Assembly: GCA_028291545.1 (NCBI GenBank)
Contig: JAQGHR010000037.1
Location: forward strand, 1 to 51,742
Source: Planctomycetota bacterium
GTDB taxonomy: Bacteria; Planctomycetota; Planctomycetia; Isosphaerales; Isosphaeraceae
Direction: 5' to 3'
DNA length: 51,742 nt
How positions within the stretch are numbered: position 1 is the first letter of the stretch; every line of letters begins with the position of its first letter. Of the stretch, positions 1 to 8,294 are shown one piece after another. A program made the position numbers and the translations under genes. The notes under the pieces are model-generated. The model was not told the origin of the DNA. It ran no database searches and saw only the letters and a program-made list of their open reading frames with translations.

Positions 1-43
1 GGCCGGGGGCAGCGCCGCGATGCGGCTCGACCCCAGCCACCCC
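1..43. repeat. Partial copy of an intergenic palindromic repeat
   Basis: The bases at 19-40 match the right arm of the palindrome at 10545-10593 (core 'gcggctcgaccccagccac'). Part of the central 'gcagcgccgcg' is also present at 9-19. The left arm is mostly missing or cut by the window edge. The copy lies just past the stop codon of the first gene. Confidence 0.6.
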
Positions 44-50
44 GCCTGTC

Positions 51-521
51 TCAGAGCCTGCCACTCGGGGCGTTACTAATGAATGGCGCGGGCGGGTCGG
101 GCTCGACGGGCAGCCAGGGTGCGAGGGCGGCACGCTCGTACTTGAGCCTGAGTCTCTGGTGATGCAGTGAGACTGCCCGGCTCTTCCTCTGGTTTTCGGC
201 CGGCGTGTCGTCATAGGAGAACGGGTAAATTGCCATACCATTCATAACAGCTCGATCTTGATAGACCACCGACAGTCGCCTCATCCTGGCGACCCAGAGC
301 AGAGCCCCCACGATCGGACCTCCGCTTGGCTCCGCGATCGCGGCTCGGGAAGCTGCAGCCACTCTGTCACTGACTACCGCATTGCGTTCTGCGATGCTGG
401 CACGCGTTCTTGCCTCGTCCCGATCGGCCAGGAGCGAGGCCGACCTACGCTGCTCGACGACCAGCGCGACGGCCAATACCGCGCCCACCCCAAGCAATAA
501 GACCGTTCCAAGTCTCCGCAT
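51..521 (-). CDS. Short membrane-anchored protein of a tail-conserved planctomycete family
   Basis: A 156-residue protein of unknown function. Residues 4-22 form a hydrophobic N-terminal segment (a signal anchor), followed by a charged, Arg/Ala-rich region that could be a coiled coil. The C-terminal part contains 'LKYERAALAPWLPVEPDPPAP'-like sequence, which resembles the tail of the gene at 16063 ('VKYQSAARYPWRSL..DPPEP'). The shared tail is seen directly; a family relation is inferred. The anchor plus short soluble domain suggests a periplasm-facing or membrane-associated protein. It has no obvious operon partner; the next minus-strand gene ends at 712. Confidence 0.7.
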   Translation of the reverse strand: MRRLGTVLLLGVGAVLAVALVVEQRRSASLLADRDEARTRASIAERNAVVSDRVAAASRAAIAEPSGGPIVGALLWVARMRRLSVVYQDRAVMNGMAIYPFSYDDTPAENQRKSRAVSLHHQRLRLKYERAALAPWLPVEPDPPAPFISNAPSGRL

Positions 522-711
522 CGTAGTCGAGCCTCCTTGCCCACCTTGAATCTTGGTGCCAATCCTAATCGGGCGGGGTGTCCTGATCCATTTTATATCA
601 ACCCGAGGTCACACCCGTCTCCACGAGTTCCGCCTCGTTCCGTTCCGCCTTGAGCAGCCACCCCGTCGAAAGATGAGGGAGAGGTTCGGTGAAGCGTATG
701 GTCAGGCTCGA

Positions 712-1113
712 CTACGCCTGGATGCCCGCGCGACGCCACGAGGCTGTCAACAAGCGGGAGCACGCCAAGAGCCAGCCTAGCGCCGCTGCATAGCCGGGGG
801 GTCCGAGGCACGCCAGCCATCCGGCCACTCCCCAGGCGTGTCCGAAGAAAGCGGCGAACGCAAGGACGCTCGCCAATGGTCGGGGGCACCTCAGGAGCGC
901 AACGCCAAGAGCCAGCCCCCACGCCGCGGCGAGGGCCACGAAGGCCGCGGGATGAAGGGCCAGCAGCGGATAGGCGATCGGATTGAGCTCGACGGCGGTC
1001 CCATAATCGCCGCGCCAGTATCGAGGCCCCTGGCCCGCCAGCGTCATACCGACGTCGCAGACGAGCAAGACAAGGGGAGGCCAGCAAAGCCAGATGCGAC
1101 GATCGCTCGCCAT
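712..1113 (-). CDS. Small hypothetical integral membrane protein
   Basis: About 133 residues, very hydrophobic, with roughly four predicted membrane segments ('WLCWPPLVLLVCDVGMTLA', then Ala/Leu-rich stretches). I do not recognise the family. The ATG at 1113 is preferred; an upstream TTG at 1158 would keep the frame but has no usable ribosome site. It follows the MFS gene on the same strand with a gap of about 50 bases, so the two may be co-transcribed. A conserved 'ELNPIAYPLLALHP' segment is like that in small membrane proteins of unknown function. The assignment is structural only. Confidence 0.6.
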   Translation of the reverse strand: MASDRRIWLCWPPLVLLVCDVGMTLAGQGPRYWRGDYGTAVELNPIAYPLLALHPAAFVALAAAWGLALGVALLRCPRPLASVLAFAAFFGHAWGVAGWLACLGPPGYAAALGWLLACSRLLTASWRRAGIQA

Positions 1114-1166
1114 CGGCCACCCCACGCTCTCCGTGAAGCCGCTCGCCGTGTTCCACAACCCCCGGA

Positions 1167-2588
1167 TCAGCCTCGCTCTGCAAGCGCCGCCTCAAGCCGT
1201 TCGGCCTTGGGCAGGCGGCGGCCCAGGGGGAGCCACATGATGATGGTGGCGGAGATGGTGATGGAAACGCAAAGGAACAGGATGCCGGGCATGTAGGTGT
1301 TGAAGTCCGAAGGCAGGGCGCCGGACTTGACGCGGGCCTTCATCGCCTCGTTCAGCCAGCCCATCGCCTTGGGGCCGACGAAGCCGCCAAGGTTCCCCAC
1401 GGAGTTGATCAGGCCGATGCTGCCGGCGGCGGCCGTGGAGGTAAGAAACAGGCTCGGCAACGACCAGAACGCCGGGAGATACGCCTTGAGGCCGGCGGCG
1501 GCCAGGGTGAACAGCACCATCATCGCGGGCAACGGGTGCCGGTTCACCACCGTGAGCGCCAGGGCCGCCGCGCCGATGTAGATCGGGATCGCGGCATGAG
1601 CCCGCCGTTCCTTCGTGCGGTCGGAGCTCCATCCGATGAAGAGCTGGCCGAGAAGCGACCCGGCGGCGGGGACGGTCAGGAGCCACATCTTCTGGAAGTT
1701 GGTCAGCTTGTACCACTCGCCCAGGATGCTGGGCAGGAAGAACTCGACGCCGTAGTTGCCGGTCACGATGAAGAAGTAGGCCGCGGCCAGGACCAGGACC
1801 TTGGGGTTGCGAAGCGCCGTGCCCAGGGTCATGTGACCGCCGCCGATGTGCTCGGCCTTTTCCCTCGCGAGTTCGGCTTCCAGCGCGTCGCGCTCGTCGG
1901 GGTCAAGCCATTTCGCCTGCTTGGGCCGGTCGGTCAAGAGGCACAGCACGAAGAAGCCCAGGACGATGGCCGGGATTCCCCAGGCGATATAAACCCATTG
2001 CCATCCGTGCAGACCGGGGGCCTCGGGAATGCTGATCATCGTGCCGTCGGGCTTGACCCGCGTGCCGATCGCCAGCAGGGGGTACGAGATCAACGGGCTG
2101 AGCGCCTGAGCCACCGGCGTGCCGATAAAGAACCACGACAAGGCCCGCGACCTGTCCCGACTCGGAAACCAGTGTGTCAGGTAGACGATCACGCCGGGGA
2201 AGAACCCGGCCTCGGCCAGCCCGAGGATGAACCGCAGCGAGTAAAACTGGAACGGAGTTTTCACCGTCGCCATCAGCGCCGCCACGATCCCCCACGAGAT
2301 CATGATCCGGCTGATCCATTTTCGGGCCGACCACTTCTCCACGAGGATGGTGCCGGGGATCTCCAGCAGGAAGTAGCCGATGAAGAAGATCCCCGCGCCG
2401 GTGCCGAGGACGTCCTTGTTGAACGCCGGCATGTCCTGCTGCATCGTCTCGATGGCGATCGACAGGTTGTTCCGGTCCACGTAGGCGATCACGTAGCACA
2501 AGAACAGCAGCGGCAGCAGCCGGCGATAGGCCTTGGTGCGGGCGCGGTCCAGCGGGGAGGGGGCGTCCGGCAGGTCGGGGCTCGACAT
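1167..2588 (-). CDS. MFS transporter, anion:cation symporter type
   Basis: A 473-residue, 12-helix major facilitator. The N-terminal helix contains 'YVIAYVDRNNLSIAIETM', the classic first-helix signature of the ACS subfamily (tartrate, glucarate and hexuronate transporters). The loop 'EKWSARKWISRIMISWG' and 'AEAGFFPGVIVYLTHWFP' are also typical of that group. It probably imports an organic anion with protons; the substrate cannot be read from the sequence. The start is placed at the ATG at 2588 ('MSSPDLP'), because the in-frame extension to 2681 is Arg/Pro-rich and unlike family N-termini. The gene is divergent from the cold-shock gene at 2875, and a solo repeat arm at 2757 lies between them. 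Confidence 0.9.
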   Translation of the reverse strand: MSSPDLPDAPSPLDRARTKAYRRLLPLLFLCYVIAYVDRNNLSIAIETMQQDMPAFNKDVLGTGAGIFFIGYFLLEIPGTILVEKWSARKWISRIMISWGIVAALMATVKTPFQFYSLRFILGLAEAGFFPGVIVYLTHWFPSRDRSRALSWFFIGTPVAQALSPLISYPLLAIGTRVKPDGTMISIPEAPGLHGWQWVYIAWGIPAIVLGFFVLCLLTDRPKQAKWLDPDERDALEAELAREKAEHIGGGHMTLGTALRNPKVLVLAAAYFFIVTGNYGVEFFLPSILGEWYKLTNFQKMWLLTVPAAGSLLGQLFIGWSSDRTKERRAHAAIPIYIGAAALALTVVNRHPLPAMMVLFTLAAAGLKAYLPAFWSLPSLFLTSTAAAGSIGLINSVGNLGGFVGPKAMGWLNEAMKARVKSGALPSDFNTYMPGILFLCVSITISATIIMWLPLGRRLPKAERLEAALAERG

Positions 2589-2756
2589 AAAGCGTGCTCG
2601 CGGTACTCTAGGAGCGTCGAGGCAGGTCGGGTGGGATGGTCGGCGTCGGGGCCTCGCGGGTTCCGATCGGCCGATCCCCAAACGACGGTATCAGGTCCGG
2701 AACCGGTCCGCAAACCTCCGCCGGGCTCGGCCGGGAGGATTGTAACGGGACGAATC

Positions 2757-2806
2757 GAAGACGTTTCACGCAGAGACGCGGAGGGATCGCAGAGGACGCG
2801 GAGAAG
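2757..2806. repeat. Solo arm of the GxxExxY-cassette inverted repeat
   Basis: This 50-base stretch beginning 'gaagacgtttcacgcagag' matches the perfect inverted-repeat arms at 9288-9337 and 9752-9801 with about four mismatches. No opposite-orientation partner and no GxxExxY gene lie near it. It sits in the divergent intergenic region between the MFS transporter and the cold-shock/DUF1294 gene, about 70 bases before the latter's start. Confidence 0.85.
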
Positions 2807-2874
2807 ACAGGGGGGCGAGAAGGGAGAGATTCGGGGAAATTCCTCGATCGGGACTTTGCACGGAAGGTGAACTC

Positions 2875-3432
2875 ATGACGATGGATCGCGGTGTGGTCGT
2901 CCGCTACGACGCGGATAAGGGTTTCGGCTTCGTCCGCTCGGGGGCGTATGGGGACGGCGACGTGTTTGTCCATGCGTCGAGCATCGTCGGCGGTCTGGCC
3001 CTGCATGCCGGCCAGCGGGTCCGGTTCTCGGCCGAGGCCACGGAGAAAGGCCCCCGCGCCACTCGCGTGGAGCCCGGCCGGCGAGGGCTGTCTCCCACCC
3101 TGGCGGGTGGTCTGGCGATGAGTCTTGCCCTGATCGCCGGGACGCTCGGGCTCGTTTATGAGCGATGGCCGATCGCCTGGGCGTGGCTGGGCGCAATCAA
3201 CCCCGTGACCTTCTTCGTCTACGCCCTGGACAAGCGCCGGGCCGAGGCCGAAGGTCGCCGCGTGCCGGAGAAGGTCCTGCTGCTGCTGTCCCTGATCGGC
3301 GGGTCTCCCGGGGCCGTCGTGGCGATGCTCTGGCTGCGGCACAAGACCCGGAAGCCCGCGCTCCTGGTGCCGTTTGCCGCGGTCGTCCTCCTTCAGATCG
3401 GGGCGTTAGCGTGGTGGTTGCGGCCGAGATAA
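2875..3432 (+). CDS. Cold-shock domain / DUF1294 membrane fusion protein
   Basis: A 185-residue fusion. Residues 5-65 form a cold-shock (CSD) OB-fold: 'GVVVRYDADKGFGFVRS' carries the RNP1-like KGFGF motif and 'DVFVHASSI' the RNP2-like motif, so it should bind single-stranded nucleic acid. Residues about 75-185 form a DUF1294 domain with three to four membrane helices and the conserved 'NPVTFFVYALDKRRA' and 'LLLLSLIGGSPGA' segments. This CSD-DUF1294 architecture is known in bacteria, with unknown function. An 'aaggtg' ribosome site precedes the ATG at 2875. The gene stands alone, divergent from the MFS gene. Confidence 0.9.
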   Translation: MTMDRGVVVRYDADKGFGFVRSGAYGDGDVFVHASSIVGGLALHAGQRVRFSAEATEKGPRATRVEPGRRGLSPTLAGGLAMSLALIAGTLGLVYERWPIAWAWLGAINPVTFFVYALDKRRAEAEGRRVPEKVLLLLSLIGGSPGAVVAMLWLRHKTRKPALLVPFAAVVLLQIGALAWWLRPR

Positions 3433-3501
3433 GACGTGGTACGGTCGGCAGGACTTCGGCCATAATGGCGGCTCCGCCCGACCCTACCGGAGGACCGGAA
3501 G

Positions 3502-4677
3502 ATGAGCGAGACGACAACGACGCGACGAACGGACGACCCCGCGCTCCACGAGGAACACCCCGGTTGCTCGGCCACCACCGAGCACGACCTGGAGGTGCCG
3601 GAGACTGACCTGCTCAGCCCGCTCACGCTTCGGGGCGTGACGTTCCGCAATCGGATCGTGATGTCACCGATGTGCCAGTATTCGGCCGAGGAGGGCATGG
3701 CCAGCGACTGGCACCTGGTCCACCTGGGGAGCCGGGCCGTCGGCGGGGTGGCGCTGGTGGTGGTCGAGGCGACCGCCGTCACGAGAGACGGGCGGATCTC
3801 GCCCGGCGACATGGGCATCTGGACCGATCAACACGTCGAGCCGCTGGCCCGGATCGCCCGCTTCGTCGAGTCCCAGGGCGCGGTGGCCGGCATCCAACTC
3901 GCCCACGCCGGTCGCAAGGCCAGCTGCGCGCCGCCGTGGACCGGGGGGGCACGCTTGAAGACGGCCGAACAAGGCGGCTGGACCGTCGTCGCCCCCAGCC
4001 CGATCCCCTTCAACCCGGGCGATCCCCTCCCCGTGCCGCTCGACGCCGCGGGGATCGACGGGATGGTCGCCGCCTTCGAGGCCGCCACCCGTCGTGCCTT
4101 ATCCGCCGGCTTCCGGGTCATCGAGATCCACGCGGCCCACGGCTACTTGCTCCACGAGTTCCTCTCTCCCCTGAGCAACCACCGCACCGACGAGTACGGC
4201 GGCAGACTGGAGAACCGCATGCGGCTGCTCCTTCGCGTTGCCGCATCGTTGCGGGCCCTGATCCCCGACGAGCTTCCCCTGTTCGTCCGGATCTCCGCCA
4301 CCGACTGGGCCGAAGGCGGCTGGGATCTCGAGCAATCGGTGATCCTGTCCCGTCATCTGAAGGACATAGGCGTCGATCTGATCGACGTCTCCTCCGGCGC
4401 CCTCGTGCCGACGGCCCAGATCCCCGTCTCGAAGGGCTTTCAGGTCCCCCTCGCCCGCCGCATCCGTCACGACGCCTGCATCCCCACCGGCGCCGTCGGC
4501 CTGATCACCGATGCCGACCAGGCCAACTCCATCATCACCTGCGGCGACTCCGACCTCGTCTTCCTCGCCCGCGAGCTCCTCCGCGAGCCCTACTGGGCCC
4601 TGAAAGCCGCCACCGAACTCGGCGGCGAACCCCCGTGGCCGACTCCGTATGGGTATGCGGTCAAGAGGAGGAAATGA
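3502..4677 (+). CDS. Old yellow enzyme, YqjM-like NADH:flavin oxidoreductase
   Basis: A 391-residue FMN-dependent ene-reductase. After an unusual hydrophilic extension of about 30 residues, the TIM barrel starts at 'LLSPLTLRGVTFRNRIVMSP'. 'SPMCQYSA' carries the active-site Cys typical of the YqjM class, 'QLAHAGRKAS' the substrate-binding His region and 'EIHAAHGYLLHEFLSP' followed by 'HRTDEYGG' the family signature. Enzymes of this class reduce activated C=C bonds using NAD(P)H; the physiological substrate is unknown. A 'ggagg' site lies 8 bases before the ATG. It is a single transcription unit converging on the glycosyltransferase at 4692, with a gap of 14 bases. Confidence 0.93.
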   Translation: MSETTTTRRTDDPALHEEHPGCSATTEHDLEVPETDLLSPLTLRGVTFRNRIVMSPMCQYSAEEGMASDWHLVHLGSRAVGGVALVVVEATAVTRDGRISPGDMGIWTDQHVEPLARIARFVESQGAVAGIQLAHAGRKASCAPPWTGGARLKTAEQGGWTVVAPSPIPFNPGDPLPVPLDAAGIDGMVAAFEAATRRALSAGFRVIEIHAAHGYLLHEFLSPLSNHRTDEYGGRLENRMRLLLRVAASLRALIPDELPLFVRISATDWAEGGWDLEQSVILSRHLKDIGVDLIDVSSGALVPTAQIPVSKGFQVPLARRIRHDACIPTGAVGLITDADQANSIITCGDSDLVFLARELLREPYWALKAATELGGEPPWPTPYGYAVKRRK

Positions 4678-4691
4678 GCCGTGGGGGCACG

Positions 4692-6389
4692 CTATCGCGG
4701 ACCATTCTTCGCGTCCCGCAAGCTCAGGATGATGAACTCGCTCGGCCCTCCGGCGCGGGAGCGGGCGCCGGAGTGGCGCTCGACCACGGGAAGCTCGTGG
4801 AGCAGGGGGGCGTAGGAGGCGCGCTGGGCGGCGGTGGCCTTGGGCTCGAAATAGACGGCGATCAGGGTGGCGCCGGAGGCACGGTAGCGGGCGAGCTGGG
4901 GGCGCCAGTCGGCGGGCAGGAACGGGCTGTGGACGGGCCAGCCTTCGCGGTGGCTGTAGTGGACGACCGTGGGGAACTCGATGCCGGGGCCGATCGCGAC
5001 GACGCGGCCGTCGGGCGGGCACAAGGCGCGGAGACGGCCGGCCAGCGCGAGCTTGCCCTCGTCCTGGCGGAAGAGTCCGCCGGAGATCCACGGCGATTGG
5101 ACGATCACGGCGAGGGCCAGGATCGCGAGGGCCGGCCGAGTACCGGATCGGCCCGTGTGATCGTGGGCTGGGTGGCCCGGACCGTCGACAAGGAAATTTC
5201 TATGTGAGTAGGTGGGCGGGGACGCCCGCCCCACTGGAAAGGAACGGTCCAGCCCGGCGGGGAAAGCTTGCATCAGTGAGAATTCGCGGGCATCGGCCAG
5301 GCGACCGAGCGTCTGCAACCCCCGGGTCGCCCAGAGCGCGGCGGCCGGCAGCATCATCAGCTCGTAATAGTCGTGATCGCAGAGTTTCGGGCCGAGCAGG
5401 ACGTAGAACGACAGACCCATGACGGTCCAGGCCCCGAGCGTTCCGAGCGAGGCGTCGAGGCGGCCCGTGCCATCCCGACGCGTGCGAAACCAGGTCCCGA
5501 GGACTCCCACCCCGATCAACACGGCCGTCACCGGGCCGCAATCGCGGACCAGGAAGCGGCCGAACAGACCGGCCCAGAAGGGCTTCGCCAGGAGGACTTC
5601 GGGGGCCTGGAGGATCAGGTACGGATAGACTTTTCCGTCCACCCATCCCGAGCGAAGCGGGTTCGGCGAGCGGAGGAAGACGACGACGATCCACGCGAAG
5701 ACCGGCGCGATCATGACGGCGGCCATCGTCAGGAACGACCGCGAGCGAAGGCCTCGCCACGAGCCCGCGTCTCGCCACGCCATCGCGGCCAGGGGCACCA
5801 GCACCATCAAGCCGAAATACTTGAACAGGGCGGCGGCGAGGCCCGCGATCGACGCCGCGACGAGCCATCGCCGGGCAGATTTCGCGGCGCTGTCCAGATA
5901 GCGGCGGTAACAGGCGGCCGACGCGAGCATCCCGGCGAGCATCCAGGGCTCGGGCAGCACGGCGCGGCCGTAGAAAATGAACAGGGGGGACGCCGAGAGC
6001 AGGACCGTGGCCACCAGCGCGGAGCGATCGTCCCACTCTCGACGGACCAGATCGAAGAAGGCCAGCAGCGCCGCGAGCGTGCCGAGGAGGCTCAAGGCGT
6101 GACCGACCCAATCGCGCTCGCCGAAGACGCGATAGCCCAGGCCGAGCAGGCCATGGTAGAGCGGTACTTCCTCGGTGAGCGCCATCCGCCCGCCGCGATC
6201 GTCGAGGAAGTCGAGCGTGTTCCGCAGCGGGTTCATCGGCGCGCGGGCGATGCTCCGGGCCTTGTTCGCGACGTAGATCTGCTTCGCCTGGAGCGTGTCG
6301 GCCATCGGCGCCGAGACGTGGTACAGGCGGACGGCCGCCGAGGCGATCAGGATCGCCGCGAGCGCCAGGCGTCGGGAGCGGACGTTCAT
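4692..6389 (-). CDS. GT39/PMT-family membrane glycosyltransferase
   Basis: A 565-residue polytopic protein with about ten hydrophobic segments and a C-terminal soluble part ('LRALCPPDGRVVAIGPG...'). The pattern, and 'AEE/DW' type loops such as 'VFGERDWVGHALSLLGTL', resemble the dolichyl/polyprenyl-phosphate sugar transferases (GT39, ArnT-like), which transfer a lipid-linked sugar outside the membrane. The start is the ATG at 6389 ('MNVRSRRLAL'); the upstream extension crosses the neighbouring intergenic region. About 45 residues encoded at roughly 5150-5285 ('FSLMQAFPAG...') interrupt a membrane region and contain a G+C-rich palindrome, so they look like a later in-frame insertion. Acceptor and donor are not known. 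Confidence 0.8.
   Translation of the reverse strand: MNVRSRRLALAAILIASAAVRLYHVSAPMADTLQAKQIYVANKARSIARAPMNPLRNTLDFLDDRGGRMALTEEVPLYHGLLGLGYRVFGERDWVGHALSLLGTLAALLAFFDLVRREWDDRSALVATVLLSASPLFIFYGRAVLPEPWMLAGMLASAACYRRYLDSAAKSARRWLVAASIAGLAAALFKYFGLMVLVPLAAMAWRDAGSWRGLRSRSFLTMAAVMIAPVFAWIVVVFLRSPNPLRSGWVDGKVYPYLILQAPEVLLAKPFWAGLFGRFLVRDCGPVTAVLIGVGVLGTWFRTRRDGTGRLDASLGTLGAWTVMGLSFYVLLGPKLCDHDYYELMMLPAAALWATRGLQTLGRLADAREFSLMQAFPAGLDRSFPVGRASPPTYSHRNFLVDGPGHPAHDHTGRSGTRPALAILALAVIVQSPWISGGLFRQDEGKLALAGRLRALCPPDGRVVAIGPGIEFPTVVHYSHREGWPVHSPFLPADWRPQLARYRASGATLIAVYFEPKATAAQRASYAPLLHELPVVERHSGARSRAGGPSEFIILSLRDAKNGPR
5205..5240. repeat. Near-palindromic repeat inside the GT39 coding region
   Basis: The core 'ggtgggcggggacgcccg' followed by 'ccccac' is a near-palindrome. 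It sits within a stretch of about 135 bases (roughly 5150-5285) whose translated product does not resemble the surrounding membrane protein. The frame is kept through it. Confidence 0.55.
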
Positions 6390-6472
6390 GGAAGTAGATC
6401 CCCATCCGTGGGGTTCGAGATTCCGGGGTGCCACCGGCCGCTGGCCTGCCGATGGCGCCCGGCAAGGATTGG

Positions 6473-6766
6473 TCAATCTTCGTCTTCCAGATCGCCGTCC
6501 GGTTCGACCGAGATATCGGCCAGATCGCCCAGCCGGTAGGTGGTGCCGCGGATCGTGATCGCGACCTCTTCCAGGGGGCGGGTCACGTCACCGTCGTCCA
6601 CCTCCAGCGCGTCGTTGTTGGCGTCGAGGGCGTCGAGGAGGGCCTCCTCGAACTCGTCGCGGTTGATCCCCAGCGCGTCGAGCTTGTCCTCCCGAGGATC
6701 GATGTTGACTTCGATCTCCTCATTATCCTCATCGTGCTCGCCGTCGCCGTTAGCTTCGAAGCCCAT
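6473..6766 (-). CDS. Small acidic protein of unknown function
   Basis: About 97 residues and strongly acidic ('EHDEDNEEIEVNIDPRED', ending 'DGDLEDED'). The middle holds 'EFEEALLDALDANNDALEVDD' and a small beta-rich end 'VAITIRGTTYRLGDLADISVE'. I do not recognise a family. The start is set at the ATG at 6766 because 'gaggagg' lies about 6 bases upstream; a frame extension to 6820 lacks a site. It lies between the GT39 gene (start 6389) and the PHM monooxygenase (stop 6845) on the same strand, so the three could form one transcript. Confidence 0.7.
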   Translation of the reverse strand: MGFEANGDGEHDEDNEEIEVNIDPREDKLDALGINRDEFEEALLDALDANNDALEVDDGDVTRPLEEVAITIRGTTYRLGDLADISVEPDGDLEDED

Positions 6767-6844
6767 GACATCCTCCTCACTCGTCGTTTGCCGGCCGAGG
6801 CCGAAAATCCCCGCCTGCACCGCCCGTCCCCGCGACTGTTGACC

Positions 6845-8215
6845 TCATCTCAGCCCGGGAGCGGGCCGCCCGGCGAGTGCGCGGGGCTCAATAACATCAT
6901 AGTCGATGTAGCCGATCATCATCTCGTCCCACGTCTGATCCCCCCAGCGGACTTCGGCCGTCGGGTCGGGATTATTGGGATTGTCGGCCGAATTGTCGAA
7001 GTGGGCAACGCAATCAATTCTCGTGCCGTGGGGCATCGTCTTGGGCACGGCCAGCCGGTAGACGCTCTGCCAGGCGAAGTCGTAAGCCGGGACGGACAGG
7101 AGGATTTCGGCGCGGCCGTCGGGGTAGGTCGCCCGGTACTGGAAATCCTTCCCGCGAAGGTGCAAGTGGGGCGAGAGGCTGAGCAAGCGGGCGTCGAACG
7201 GGAACGTGAACGAGGACCGAAGCTCGTGGTTCTTCGCCCCGGGAGGGAGGACCAGATTCTTGTTGGAGATCCCCTTCGTCACGGCCCTCCGCCGCACCGG
7301 GTCGCGGGCGAAGATCAACCCGACCGAGGATTGATCGGCCTTCGCGACCCCGATGGGGGTGTAGTGGACCTCGAAGACCAGGCTCGCGCCGGCCGGGATC
7401 AGCTTGGCCGTGCCTTTGGGGAACACGCTCGGCAGATCTCCCGGGGCATAGCAGACGAGCTCGGGCCGCTCGGCCCGGCCCTCATCGTTGGGCGTCTTGC
7501 CTTCGAGATAGATGCAGATGTGATGGACCACTCTGCGGTCGCCGGGGCGCGCCTCGAGGGCCTGGACCCAGACGTCGCCCTGGAAGTTCGTGGGGACGCG
7601 GAACCTCTGGTAGGAGAGCACGCCCTGGGCCGGGACGGTGAACGGCCTGGTCATCGTGAACACGGCATCGGGCGTGCCGATCGTCCAGCCGTCGGGGAAC
7701 GCCACGGGCTCGGGGATCGCGTCCGGATCGCCCAGAGGGGTGCCCTGATCGACCCAGGCCACGATGGCCGCTCTCTGGGCGGGCGAGAGGCCCCGATCGT
7801 TGGCGAACGTCCCGTGCCTGGGGTCGGCGTGCCAGGGGGGCATGCGTCGATCGAGCACGACCTCCCGGATGCCTCGCTTCCAGCGGCACGCCTGATCGTA
7901 CGTCCCCAGCGAGAACGGCGCGACCTGTCCCGGCCGGTGGCAGGCCTGGCATTTCTCTCGCAAGATCGGCGCGATATGGTCGGCGTAGGTCACCCGGCCG
8001 ACGCTCACGGCCGGCTCGTTCGTCTTGAGGAATTCCACGACCTCCGCCGCTGGCGGCTTCACCCTGGTGCGTCCCGCCTTCGTCGGCGGGGCCTTGCGCG
8101 CGACGAGGCCGGGCTGATGGGGCCGCAAGGCCATCCACACGGCCATCCCGAGCGCCGCGGATATCCACAGGGCTATCCGCACGCGTCGCGCGGGGATCCA
8201 TCGGGGTACGGTCAT
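6845..8215 (-). CDS. Cytochrome c / PHM-type copper monooxygenase-like protein
   Basis: A 456-residue exported protein: an N-terminal anchor at about residues 12-30, a cytochrome c-like domain with one heme-binding site 'CQACH' (89-93) and a candidate Met ligand in 'RRMPPWHADP', then a two-part copper type II ascorbate-dependent monooxygenase fold. Candidate copper ligands are the His pair in 'VVHHICIY' (231-232), His284 in 'FEVHYTP', His350/352 in 'SPHLHLRG' and a Met in 'WDEMMIGYIDY'. This architecture is common in Planctomycetota and Acidobacteriota, usually with unknown substrate. The heme domain may feed electrons to the copper centres; this is inference. The start has only a weak ribosome site. 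Confidence 0.88.
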   Translation of the reverse strand: MTVPRWIPARRVRIALWISAALGMAVWMALRPHQPGLVARKAPPTKAGRTRVKPPAAEVVEFLKTNEPAVSVGRVTYADHIAPILREKCQACHRPGQVAPFSLGTYDQACRWKRGIREVVLDRRMPPWHADPRHGTFANDRGLSPAQRAAIVAWVDQGTPLGDPDAIPEPVAFPDGWTIGTPDAVFTMTRPFTVPAQGVLSYQRFRVPTNFQGDVWVQALEARPGDRRVVHHICIYLEGKTPNDEGRAERPELVCYAPGDLPSVFPKGTAKLIPAGASLVFEVHYTPIGVAKADQSSVGLIFARDPVRRRAVTKGISNKNLVLPPGAKNHELRSSFTFPFDARLLSLSPHLHLRGKDFQYRATYPDGRAEILLSVPAYDFAWQSVYRLAVPKTMPHGTRIDCVAHFDNSADNPNNPDPTAEVRWGDQTWDEMMIGYIDYDVIEPRALAGRPAPGLR

Positions 8216-8294
8216 GAAAGGTGGCGATCCATCGCGGCCTGGGGAGCGAGATTACGGTCTCTCTGGGGAAAATCGGCCAAAGATCGCCCGGTCT

